NCBI GenBank assembly: GCA_900549105.1
Contig: URND01000075.1
Span: 1 to 14,493 of the forward strand
DNA length: 14,493 nucleotides
Origin: an uncultured Eubacteriales bacterium
GTDB lineage: Bacteria; Bacillota; Clostridia; Lachnospirales; Lachnospiraceae
Reading direction: 5' to 3'
Shown here one piece after another: positions 7,501-14,242 of this stretch (within the stretch, counting starts at the first letter, position 1; every line of letters starts with the position of its first letter). Under the pieces are notes generated by a model. That model searched no databases, had not been told where the DNA came from, and worked only from the letters and a program-made list of their open reading frames with translations. Both the position numbers and the translations under genes were made by a program.

Positions 7501-8247
7501 ATGCGGTTTCATGTAATGACGCTTTTTCCGGATATGGTGTCCGGCGGACTTCGGACAAGTATCACGGGAAGGGCTATCGAAAATCATATATTTGAATTGA
7601 ATATTGTCAATATCCGGGATTATTCGAAGGATAAGCATAAGCATGTGGATGATTATCCCTATGGCGGCGGGGCCGGAATGGTTATGCAGCCGGGGCCGGT
7701 ATACGATTGCTATCAGGATATTGTTAAAGATATGGAGAAAAAGCCGAGGGTGATCTATATGACGCCCCAGGGGAAAGTATTCAGCCAGGCCATTGCGGAG
7801 GAGCTTTCCAAAGAGGAGGAATTAATCTTTCTCTGCGGTCACTATGAGGGCATTGACGAGCGGGTGCTGGAGGAAATTGTCACTGATGAATTATCCATCG
7901 GCGATTACGTTCTTACCGGCGGCGAACTTCCGGCCATGGTGATGATTGATTCGATTTCCCGGCTCATTCCCGGCGTTTTGAATAATGACGATTCGGCGGA
8001 GTACGAATCATTTCAGGATGGGCTTTTAGAATATCCCCAGTATACCCGCCCGGAGACATTTATGGACAAAAAAGTGCCGGCGGTTCTCTTATCCGGCCAT
8101 CATGGCAATATCGAAAAATGGCGGAGGGAGCAGTCTTTGAAGCGCACCCTTTTGCGGCGGCCCGAATTGCTGGAAAAGGCCGAATTGTCAAAAGATGACA
8201 AAAAAACACTGGAAAAGCTCAGGAAAAATCTTGATTTTTCCGAATGA
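7501..8247 (+). CDS. trmD: tRNA (guanine37-N1)-methyltransferase TrmD
   Basis: TrmD uses S-adenosylmethionine to methylate N1 of G37 in tRNAs reading CNN and some CGG-type codons, which prevents +1 frameshifting. It has 248 residues. The SPOUT trefoil-knot region shows YGGGAGMVMQPGP (54-66), LCGHYEGIDERV (111-122) and SIGDYVLTGGELPAMVMIDSISRLIPGVL (132-160). R154 matches E. coli R154. The position equivalent to the E. coli general base D169 appears to be E169 here (SAEYESF), a conservative change. LLEYPQYTRP (175-184) is intact. AAAGGAG lies just before the ATG. The extreme 3' end of the gene carries the -35 box of the rplS promoter. Confidence 0.96.
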   Translation: MRFHVMTLFPDMVSGGLRTSITGRAIENHIFELNIVNIRDYSKDKHKHVDDYPYGGGAGMVMQPGPVYDCYQDIVKDMEKKPRVIYMTPQGKVFSQAIAEELSKEEELIFLCGHYEGIDERVLEEIVTDELSIGDYVLTGGELPAMVMIDSISRLIPGVLNNDDSAEYESFQDGLLEYPQYTRPETFMDKKVPAVLLSGHHGNIEKWRREQSLKRTLLRRPELLEKAELSKDDKKTLEKLRKNLDFSE

Positions 8248-8259
8248 GTGTGTTATAGT
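8231..8259 (+). promoter_or_regulatory. Extended -10 promoter for rplS, overlapping the end of trmD
   Basis: The -35 box TTGATT (8231-8236) lies 17 bases from the -10 box TATAGT (8254-8259), which is preceded by the extended -10 motif TG at 8251-8252 with one base between. The -35 box lies within trmD. Transcription should start near 8265-8267, giving a leader of about 80 bases before rplS. Confidence 0.75.
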
Positions 8260-8265
8260 ATTTTG

Positions 8266-8347
8266 GTATGAAAAAAGACGGTCCTCTGTTACTTCAGGCA
8301 ATGTATTAAGAACGTCGAATTTATAAATTTAAGGGAGGTTCATTGAG
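8266..8347 (+). ncRNA. Putative L19 (rplS) mRNA leader element
   Basis: The roughly 80-base leader between the predicted start site and rplS can close a stem between GACG (8277-8280) and CGTC (8313-8316). Inside is a small CTG/CAG hairpin (8286-8288 with 8295-8297) and conserved-looking single-stranded stretches. An L19 ribosomal protein leader family upstream of rplS is known in low-GC Gram-positives, where it is thought to mediate autogenous control. Position and general shape fit, but I cannot align this sequence to the family model. The ribosome binding site AGGGAGG (8332-8338) lies just after the structured part. Confidence 0.5.
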
Positions 8348-8695
8348 ATGAACGACATTATTAAAAATATTGAAGCTGCTCAGTTAAAAGCTGAAGTACC
8401 TCAGTTCAACGTAGGCGATACTGTTCGCGTATCCGCAAAAGTAAAAGAAGGAAACCGTGAAAGAATCCAGGTTTTCGAGGGAACTGTTATTAAACGTCAG
8501 AATGGCAGCAGCCGTGAGACATTTACAGTAAGAAAAAGCTCCAACGGTGTCGGCGTAGAAAAGACATGGCCATTACATTCTCCAATCGTAGAAAAGATTG
8601 AAGTTGTAAGAAGAGGTAAAGTAAGAAGAGCTAAATTGTTCTACTTAAGAGACAGAGTAGGTAAGAGAGCTAAAGTTAAAGAATTGGTTAAATAA
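8348..8695 (+). CDS. rplS: 50S ribosomal protein L19 (bL19)
   Basis: L19 sits at the subunit interface of the 50S subunit and contributes to the bridge with the 30S. It has 115 residues with the typical core FNVGDTVRVSAKVKEGNRERIQVFEGTVIKRQNGSSRETFTVRK, then GVEKTWPLHSPIVEKIEVVRRGKVRRAKLFYLRDRVGKRAKVKE. The basic C-terminus ends in ELVK. The ATG at 8348 follows AGGGAGG (8332-8338). Codon use is biased toward AAA, GTA, AGA and GAA, unlike the surrounding non-ribosomal genes, which fits high expression. It has its own promoter and leader and ends at a terminator 14 bases downstream, so it is probably mainly a single-gene transcript. Confidence 0.97.
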   Translation: MNDIIKNIEAAQLKAEVPQFNVGDTVRVSAKVKEGNRERIQVFEGTVIKRQNGSSRETFTVRKSSNGVGVEKTWPLHSPIVEKIEVVRRGKVRRAKLFYLRDRVGKRAKVKELVK

Positions 8696-8708
8696 TTCAT
8701 CGAAATCT

Positions 8709-8742
8709 ATGGGACAAGTACTTAGGTAGTTGTCCCATTTTT
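8709..8742 (+). terminator. Intrinsic terminator of rplS
   Basis: The arms ATGGGACAA (8709-8717) and TTGTCCCAT (8730-8738) pair perfectly. Beyond a G-G mismatch, an inner TAC/GTA stem closes the loop TTAG (8722-8725). Five T's (8738-8742) follow. The -10-like and ribosome-binding sequences of the next gene begin immediately after it. Confidence 0.9.
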
Positions 8743-8763
8743 ATAATGGAAAAGGAGCAGTCC

Positions 8764-9336
8764 ATGACTCAGGGAAAACGCAAAACGAAAGTAAAACGTA
8801 AATGGAAACGTTCCATCTATAAAGTAAGAAAACTTCGGATTGGCGCCCATGCGATGAACCTCGGCATGTTCATCATCGGATGGTTTCTTGTGGTGGGCAT
8901 CGCCGTGATGTATGTCCGGGGTTTTGGCATGAAAACCATTATTTCCAATGATGCTATGGCGCCCACCTTTGAGGCGGAGGAAGTGCTGAAAATCAATCAG
9001 TTCATATATAAAATCACATCGCCGAAACGGATGGACACGGTGGCGGTTAAAATGGGTGAGACGAAATCCAATGTCTATTATGTACTCCGCATTATTGGCC
9101 TTCCGGGAGAAAAAGTTCAGATTCAAAACGGAAAAATCTATGTGGATGATAAAGAAATCACCTATCCGGTGGGGGACGAGCCGATTGAGGATGCGGGAAT
9201 TGCCAACGATGTCGTCCTATTGCAGGATGATGACTATTTTATGTTATGTGATAATTACAATAACAGCAGCTATGACAGCCGGTCATCGAGCATCGGGGTG
9301 ATTGATAAATCCCAGATTGAGGGCAGAGTGAAGTAG
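8764..9336 (+). CDS. Signal peptidase I-like membrane protein lacking the catalytic Ser-Lys dyad (predicted pseudoenzyme)
   Basis: The protein has 190 residues from the ATG at 8764, which follows AAAGGAG (8751-8757). An ATG at 8746 would add six residues but has no site. A very basic N-terminus (residues 4-25) precedes one membrane segment (about 31-52), then an S26-family periplasmic-side domain. Aligned by eye with the intact LepB in this window, GDSMNPT becomes NDAMAPT, so the nucleophilic serine is A64. LIKRIIGMPGE becomes YVLRIIGLPGE, so the general-base lysine is L108. The GDN box reads CDNYNNSSYDSR (162-173), with Gly to Cys and one extra residue. The protein also stops at IEGRVK, short of the conserved C-terminal RxWPxxR region. 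The fold is therefore kept while peptidase activity is predicted lost. Staphylococcus aureus SpsA, an inactive SPase next to active SpsB, is a known parallel. Its function is unknown. The stop codon abuts the rbgA ribosome binding site. Confidence 0.9.
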   Translation: MTQGKRKTKVKRKWKRSIYKVRKLRIGAHAMNLGMFIIGWFLVVGIAVMYVRGFGMKTIISNDAMAPTFEAEEVLKINQFIYKITSPKRMDTVAVKMGETKSNVYYVLRIIGLPGEKVQIQNGKIYVDDKEITYPVGDEPIEDAGIANDVVLLQDDDYFMLCDNYNNSSYDSRSSSIGVIDKSQIEGRVK

Positions 9337-9349
9337 GAGGACGGAATTT

Positions 9350-10195
9350 ATGAATATTCAATGGTATCCGGGGCATATGACGAAAGCCCGGCGGATGATG
9401 CAGGAAGATATAAAGCTGATTGATATTGTGATAGAGCTGGTGGATGCACGAATTCCCCTGTCCAGCAAAAATCCGGATATTGACCAGCTGGCCGGACAGA
9501 AATCCCGTATGATTTTATTGAATAAATACGATCTGGCGGATTCGGAACGGACGGCCGAATGGGAGCGCTGGTTTAAGAAACAGGGCTTTTATGTGTATAA
9601 GCTGGACGCGCGCAAGGGCGGACAGATAAAGAATATAACCAATATGATTCAGGAAGCCTGCAAAGAAAAGATTGAGCGGGACAGAAAGCGGGGCATCATC
9701 AATCGCCCGGTGCGAGCGATGATTGTCGGTATACCCAATGTGGGGAAATCTACATTTATTAATACTTATGCCGGAAAGGCCTGTGCGAAAACGGGAAATA
9801 AGCCGGGGGTGACAAAGGGCAAGCAGTGGATTCGGCTCAATAAAAATGTGGAGCTGCTGGATACACCGGGAATTTTGTGGCCGAAATTTGACGACCCGGC
9901 AGTCGGCGAACGTCTGGCCCTGATTGGCTCCATTAAAGACGAAATTTTAAATATCAGTGAATTATCCATCCGTCTTATTGAGTTTTTGAAAGAATTTTAT
10001 CCGGGAATTTTAGAAGAAAGATATGCAGTTAATGAAAATTGTGATAAAATAGCTGTATTGGAAGGCATTGCCGAGGTAAGAAACTGTCGCCAGAAGGGAA
10101 ATACTCTGGATTTGGATAAGGCTTCAAAGCTTTTGATTGACGATTTCCGCTCCGGCAAGCTTGGTCGGCTGACATTGGAATTTCCACAGGAGTAG
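9350..10195 (+). CDS. rbgA: Ribosome biogenesis GTPase RbgA (YlqF)
   Basis: RbgA is an essential late 50S assembly GTPase in Bacillus that helps L16 and other late proteins join the 45S intermediate. It has 281 residues with the circularly permuted GTPase order: NKYD (G4, 58-61) comes first, then GIPNVGKS (G1, 127-134), PGVT (G2, 152-155) and DTPG (G3, 171-174). The N-terminus NIQWYPGHMTKA is diagnostic for the family, and the C-terminal helical RNA-binding domain covers about 200-281. AGGAGG (9335-9340) overlaps the stop of the preceding gene, which supports translational coupling. The lepB ribosome binding site in turn overlaps this gene's stop codon. Confidence 0.97.
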   Translation: MNIQWYPGHMTKARRMMQEDIKLIDIVIELVDARIPLSSKNPDIDQLAGQKSRMILLNKYDLADSERTAEWERWFKKQGFYVYKLDARKGGQIKNITNMIQEACKEKIERDRKRGIINRPVRAMIVGIPNVGKSTFINTYAGKACAKTGNKPGVTKGKQWIRLNKNVELLDTPGILWPKFDDPAVGERLALIGSIKDEILNISELSIRLIEFLKEFYPGILEERYAVNENCDKIAVLEGIAEVRNCRQKGNTLDLDKASKLLIDDFRSGKLGRLTLEFPQE

Positions 10196-10200
10196 AACAA

Positions 10201-10785
10201 ATGAGTAAAAAAATTTATTCTGATAGAAAAACAAAACCGGAAAAAATTGAACAGAGTAAAGCAAAAGAGATTATTGGATTGATTATTTATTGTGCTGTCG
10301 TTGTTGCCGTCATGTTTTGCGTCATTAAGTTTGTCGGGCAGAGGACCATTGTCATTGGCGATTCGATGAATCCGACACTCGAGGATGGCGAGAATCTGAT
10401 TACGGATAAAATCACCTATCGCTTTAAAGAGCCGAAGCGGTTTGATATTATCGTATTCCCTCAAAAGGCGAATACTTCCAAGCTGCTGATTAAACGAATT
10501 ATCGGTATGCCGGGGGAGACGGTTGAGATTAAAGAGGGCCGTGTCTATATCAACGGCTTTGAGCTGAATGAGACTTACGGCAATGAAGTGATGAAGGACG
10601 GAGGACTGGCGGCCGACGCGATAACACTGGGGCCGAATGAATATTTTGTCCTCGGAGATAATCGGAATAACAGCCAGGACAGCCGTTTTGCCTCGGTGGG
10701 AAATATCCAGCGCTCAGACATTATCGGCCGGGCGTGGCTGAGAATCTGGCCGTTGGACAGAGTGACTTTGTTGAAACATCAGTAG
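10201..10785 (+). CDS. lepB: Signal peptidase I (intact catalytic dyad)
   Basis: This membrane serine peptidase removes signal peptides from Sec- and Tat-exported preproteins on the outer face of the membrane. It has 194 residues, typical of short Gram-positive SipS-type enzymes. One N-terminal transmembrane segment lies at about residues 22-45. Box B IGDSMNPTL carries the nucleophile S55, box D LIKRIIGMPGE carries the general base K98, and box E is LGDNRNNSQDSR (151-162). The C-terminal GRAWLRIWPLDR is also present. AGGAG (10188-10192) overlaps the rbgA stop, and the start is five bases after it, indicating one operon with rbgA and the inactive paralogue. A strong terminator follows. Confidence 0.96.
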   Translation: MSKKIYSDRKTKPEKIEQSKAKEIIGLIIYCAVVVAVMFCVIKFVGQRTIVIGDSMNPTLEDGENLITDKITYRFKEPKRFDIIVFPQKANTSKLLIKRIIGMPGETVEIKEGRVYINGFELNETYGNEVMKDGGLAADAITLGPNEYFVLGDNRNNSQDSRFASVGNIQRSDIIGRAWLRIWPLDRVTLLKHQ

Positions 10786-10798
10786 ATATAATATAATC

Positions 10799-10830
10799 AT
10801 TCTCCTGCTTTATGGGCAGGAGAATTTTTT
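10799..10830 (+). terminator. Intrinsic terminator of lepB
   Basis: Perfect 10-bp arms ATTCTCCTGC (10799-10808) and GCAGGAGAAT (10816-10825) enclose a 7-base loop and are followed by six T's (10825-10830). This ends the rplS-side secretion/assembly block. rnhB therefore probably needs its own promoter or read-through. Confidence 0.93.
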
Positions 10831-10871
10831 CAATGGACATACAGTCAATATACAGTCAGAAGAGGTGAATT

Positions 10872-11630
10872 ATGGCAACCATCAGTGAAATTCGCCGGGA
10901 ACTCTCGGAAATCCGCCCGGAAGACGGGCAATTGTTTATAGAGAAATACGAAGCAGATACCCGTTCGGGCGTTATAAAGCTTGTGGAGAGCTGCCGGAAT
11001 CAGATGAAACGGGCAGAAAAAGAGGCGGAACGGCTGGAGAACATGCTCTTTTATGAAAAAAAGTATTATGAGAGCTGCGAGTATATTTGCGGAATTGACG
11101 AGGCGGGGCGGGGTCCGCTGGCAGGCCCGGTGGTGGCCGGAGCCGTCATTCTTCCGAAGGGATTAAAGATTCCTTATCTTAATGACTCAAAACAGCTCAG
11201 CGAGAAGCGCCGGGAGGAATTATACGATATCATTATGGCCAGGGCTTTGGCTGTGGGAACAGGAATTGTTTCGCCGGAGCGGATTGATGAAATTAATATT
11301 TTGCAGGCAACCTATGAAGCGATGCGTCAGGCCGCAGGCCATTTGAAATTCCGCCCGGATGTTTTATTAAATGACGCGGTTATCATTCCCGGGTTGGATA
11401 TTCCCCAGGTAAAGATTATTAAGGGGGATGCAAAAAGCCTTTCCATCGCTGCGGCCAGTGTCATTGCCAAAGTGACCAGGGACAGAATGATGAAAGCCTA
11501 TCATGAGATTTTTCCGGAATACGGTTTTGATAAGCATAAAGGCTACGGCTCAAAAGAGCACATTGAAAAAATACAGAAACTGGGCCCGTGTCCGATTCAC
11601 CGGCGCAGCTTTATCACCCATTTTATTTAG
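10872..11630 (+). CDS. rnhB: Ribonuclease HII
   Basis: RNase HII cuts the RNA strand of RNA-DNA hybrids and initiates removal of ribonucleotides misincorporated in DNA. It has 252 residues. An N-terminal extension of about 70 helical residues, also seen in Bacillus-type enzymes, precedes the catalytic domain that starts YICGIDEAGRGPLAGPV. The acidic residues are D76 and E77 in that motif, D168 in LLNDAV and probably D186 in KGDAKSLSIAAASVIAKVTRDR. The C-terminal HKGYGSKEHIEKI...GPCPIHRRSF is intact. The ATG at 10872 follows AAGAGGTG. yraN begins 22 bases after its stop, a frequent pairing. Confidence 0.96.
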   Translation: MATISEIRRELSEIRPEDGQLFIEKYEADTRSGVIKLVESCRNQMKRAEKEAERLENMLFYEKKYYESCEYICGIDEAGRGPLAGPVVAGAVILPKGLKIPYLNDSKQLSEKRREELYDIIMARALAVGTGIVSPERIDEINILQATYEAMRQAAGHLKFRPDVLLNDAVIIPGLDIPQVKIIKGDAKSLSIAAASVIAKVTRDRMMKAYHEIFPEYGFDKHKGYGSKEHIEKIQKLGPCPIHRRSFITHFI

Positions 11631-11652
11631 GGGTTCAGAGGGAGGATGGCCC

Positions 11653-11997
11653 GTGAATAAGCGTTTGCTTGGAAAAGAATATGAAACCCGGGCCGCCGAA
11701 TATCTGTGCCGGAATGGGTATAAAATATTAGAAAAAAACTATGCCTGCCGGTATGGCGAGATTGATTTGATTGGAGAATCGCCGGAGAATACGGTTGTTT
11801 TTGTGGAAGTAAAGGCAAGGCGCAGCAATGCTTTCGGCAGTGCGGGAATGGCGGTGACAAAAGCTAAACAGCAGAAAATACGCCGTACCGCCCGGCAATA
11901 TATTTACGAACATAAGCTTTCATGGCAGAAAGACTACCGTTTTGATGTGATTTTATTTGAAGATCACGGGCTGGAACATATTAAAAATGCTTTTTGA
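11653..11997 (+). CDS. yraN: YraN family protein (UPF0102, predicted endonuclease-like fold)
   Basis: A GTG start at 11653 gives 114 residues with the family N-terminus NKRLLGKEYETRAAEYL. It is preceded by AGGGAGG (11639-11645). An open frame running upstream to 11503 only overlaps rnhB and is not used. Family hallmarks are GYKILEKNYACRYGEIDLI (E36, D38) and VVFVEVKARRS (E52, K54). These resemble the acidic and lysine residues of restriction-type nuclease folds, while the family's actual activity remains unsettled. Its location directly after rnhB suggests a role in DNA or RNA metabolism. That role is inference. Confidence 0.93.
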   Translation: MNKRLLGKEYETRAAEYLCRNGYKILEKNYACRYGEIDLIGESPENTVVFVEVKARRSNAFGSAGMAVTKAKQQKIRRTARQYIYEHKLSWQKDYRFDVILFEDHGLEHIKNAF

Positions 11998-12039
11998 CGG
12001 CGGCTGTCTTTCGCCGTAAGAAATGAACAGGAGATTTAT

Positions 12040-12867
12040 ATGAATTTAGAATGTACATCGGAATATGTGGACTGGGAAGCAGATGTACCGGTGATACGGT
12101 ATCGGGCGCTGGACGCCCTCGGATGTGTGGAACATGGCTTTTCCACCCGGTTGGGCGGAGTCAGCGAGGGCATTTACAAGTCTATGAACCTGTCCTATAC
12201 CCGCGGTGATAAAAAAGCCCATGTGGATGAAAATTTTCGGCGTTTTTGCGCCGCTGTCCATATGGATAAAAATAAAATTGTGTCAACGGATCAAACCCAT
12301 ACCACCAATGTGCGGGTTGTGACGGAGGCGGACGCGGGACACGGCATCCTCTGGCCTAAAAAATATTTTAATGTGGACGGCCAGGTGACCAATGTGCCGG
12401 GGCTGCCGCTGATTTCCTATCATGCGGATTGTGTTCCTCTGTTTTTTGTGGACCCGGTGAAAAAAGCCATCGGCCTTACCCATTCGGGATGGCGGGGAAC
12501 AGCCGGGCGCATCGGCGCACGCACCGTGGAAGCCATGGCGGAAAATTATGGCTCCGAGCCGAAGGATATTGTGGGCGTTATCGGGCCGTCTATCTGCCAG
12601 TCCTGCTATGAAGTCAGCCGGGAAGTGGCGGAAGTTTTTGAGAAAGAATTTCGAATGAGCAGCATGTTAATGTACGCTAAGGGAAATGATAAATATCAGT
12701 TGAACCTGTGGGAAGCCAACCGGCAGGTGATGCTGGATGCGGGGATGCTCCCGGAAAATATCACGATAACTCATTGGTGTACAGGCTGCCACCCGGAGCT
12801 TCTCTGGTCCCATCGGAAAACCGGTAATGAGCGGGGAAGTCTGGCGGCATTTTTATGTCTCAAGTGA
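12040..12867 (+). CDS. pgeF: Peptidoglycan editing factor PgeF / multicopper-oxidase-like purine nucleoside phosphorylase family (YfiH, DUF152)
   Basis: Members of this family have been described both as editing factors that keep L-Ser out of peptidoglycan precursors and as adenosine-processing phosphorylase/deaminase enzymes, with older laccase-like reports. Which applies here cannot be read from sequence. It has 275 residues. The metal and active-site motifs are visible: DQTHTTNV (H87), SYHADCVPL (H128, C131), GLTHSGWRGTAGRI (H148), IGPSICQSCYEV and the C-terminal HWCTGCHPELLWSHRKTGNERG. AGGAGA (12029-12034) lies five bases before the ATG. It follows yraN by 42 bases, which contain a small 6-bp hairpin (11997-12017), and precedes the DUF512 gene by 14 bases. 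Confidence 0.94.
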   Translation: MNLECTSEYVDWEADVPVIRYRALDALGCVEHGFSTRLGGVSEGIYKSMNLSYTRGDKKAHVDENFRRFCAAVHMDKNKIVSTDQTHTTNVRVVTEADAGHGILWPKKYFNVDGQVTNVPGLPLISYHADCVPLFFVDPVKKAIGLTHSGWRGTAGRIGARTVEAMAENYGSEPKDIVGVIGPSICQSCYEVSREVAEVFEKEFRMSSMLMYAKGNDKYQLNLWEANRQVMLDAGMLPENITITHWCTGCHPELLWSHRKTGNERGSLAAFLCLK

Positions 12868-12881
12868 AAGAGGAATCTATA

Positions 12882-14237
12882 ATGGAAGAAGGACACGTAA
12901 TAAAAGCGGTGCTTCCGGGCAGTATTGGTGAAGAACTGGAATTGGAGCCGGGGGACCGGATTCTGGCCGTGAATAATCAGACAATTGAAGATGTTTTTGA
13001 TTACCAGTATTTGATTGAGGATGAATATATTGAACTGACTGTACAGAAAATTGACGGTGAGGAATGGATTCTGGAGATTGAAAAGGATGCGGATGAGGAT
13101 TTGGGAATCGAATTTGAATCCAGTCTGATGGATGATTATCATTCCTGCAGCAACAAATGTATTTTCTGTTTTATCGACCAGCTTCCGAAGGGCATGCGCT
13201 CTACCATGTATTTTAAAGATGATGATTCAAGACTGTCTTTCCTTCAGGGAAATTATATTACCTTAACAAATATGAAGGATAAGGATTTGGAGCGCATTAT
13301 CAAATATAAATTGTCGCCGATTAATATTTCGGTGCATACGACCAATCCGGAGCTGCGCTGCATGATGCTTCACAACCGGTTTGCCGGAAAAATCATGGAG
13401 CAGATGCAGAAACTCTATGAAGCCGGCGTTCTTATGAATGGACAGATTGTTTTGTGCAAAGGTGTCAACGACGGCGATGAACTGCGAAAAACCATTGATG
13501 ACCTGGGAAGTTTTCTTCCTTATATGGAAAGCCTGTCGGTGGTGCCTGTCGGATTGTCGGACCATCGGGAGGGACTTTATCCTCTGGAGGCTTTTACGCC
13601 GGAGGATGCCAGGGAAGTGATTGATATAATCCATGGTTATCAGAAAAAATTCATGGAAGAGTATGACACCCATTTTGTCCATGCCAGCGATGAATGGTAT
13701 ATTCTTGCAGGAGAACCGCTTCCTCCGGAAGAAAACTATGACGGCTATGTCCAGCTTGAAAACGGCGTCGGCATGCTTCGCCTGCAGGAACGGGAGTTCC
13801 ATGAAGCGCTGAATGAGGATGCGGCGAAAAGAACACGGACATCGGAAAATCATTTTGAAAAAAGCCGTTTAAAAAAAGGCCGCTGTACGATTGCCACCGG
13901 AAAACTGGCCGGACCTTTTCTGAGGGAACTCATTAAGGATCTGAACGACGTTTATCCGAATATTCAGGCGGATGTTGTCGAGGTGACAAACTATTTCTTC
14001 GGTTCTCAGATTACCGTGTCCGGGCTGCTCACAGGGCAGGACATTATCCGGGCATTAAAGGGCCGGGATTTGGGAGAAAGGCTGCTGCTTCCTGTCAATG
14101 TGCTTCGCAGCGGCGAGGACGTGCTTTTGGATGATATGCATGTCTCAGAAATTGAAAAAACTTTACAAGTTCCGATTCGTATTGTACAATCAAACGGAAA
14201 AGATTTGTATGACGCGCTGATAGAAGAAGGAGATTAA
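12882..14237 (+). CDS. PDZ-radical SAM-DUF512 protein (COG1625 type, function unknown)
   Basis: The protein has 451 residues from the ATG at 12882, which has AAGAGGA at 12868-12874. An ATG at 12855 overlaps pgeF and is poorly supported. The N-terminal PDZ-like domain (about 1-65) includes LPGSIGEELELEPGDRILAVNNQTIEDVFDYQYL. The radical-SAM cysteine motif CSNKCIFC has C89, C93 and C96 (CxxxCxxC) and should bind a [4Fe-4S] cluster, continuing FIDQLPKGMR. A barrel domain runs to about 280 and a DUF512 domain to the end, with CTIATGKLAGPF and NYFFGSQITVSGLLTGQDI. There are no signal peptide or membrane segments. This family commonly sits beside der in Clostridia. Substrate and reaction are unknown. 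The stop lies five bases before the der start codon, which suggests coupled expression. Confidence 0.92.
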   Translation: MEEGHVIKAVLPGSIGEELELEPGDRILAVNNQTIEDVFDYQYLIEDEYIELTVQKIDGEEWILEIEKDADEDLGIEFESSLMDDYHSCSNKCIFCFIDQLPKGMRSTMYFKDDDSRLSFLQGNYITLTNMKDKDLERIIKYKLSPINISVHTTNPELRCMMLHNRFAGKIMEQMQKLYEAGVLMNGQIVLCKGVNDGDELRKTIDDLGSFLPYMESLSVVPVGLSDHREGLYPLEAFTPEDAREVIDIIHGYQKKFMEEYDTHFVHASDEWYILAGEPLPPEENYDGYVQLENGVGMLRLQEREFHEALNEDAAKRTRTSENHFEKSRLKKGRCTIATGKLAGPFLRELIKDLNDVYPNIQADVVEVTNYFFGSQITVSGLLTGQDIIRALKGRDLGERLLLPVNVLRSGEDVLLDDMHVSEIEKTLQVPIRIVQSNGKDLYDALIEEGD

Positions 14238-14242
14238 TATAT

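Noticed and set aside
8742..8747. Perfect TATAAT just before the inactive signal peptidase gene
   Set aside because: No acceptable -35 box lies 15-19 bases upstream, the region is the rplS terminator stem, and a start about seven bases later would cut into the ribosome binding site at 8751-8757.
11503..11652. Extended yraN frame starting within rnhB
   Set aside because: The extra 50 residues are an out-of-frame reading of the RNase HII coding sequence, and the GTG at 11653 has a strong ribosome binding site and the family N-terminus.
11997..12017. ACGGCG/CGCCGT hairpin between yraN and pgeF
   Set aside because: The 6-bp stem lacks a T-run, and an A-rich stretch follows, so there is no support for termination. 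Structure without known role.
12855..12881. Upstream in-frame ATG for the DUF512 gene overlapping pgeF
   Set aside because: It has no good ribosome binding site, whereas AAGAGGA is well placed before 12882.
13263..13853. 196-codon open frame on the minus strand inside the DUF512 gene
   Set aside because: It lies wholly antisense to a confidently identified gene and shows no recognisable domain. The same reasoning removes the other antisense frames in the window.
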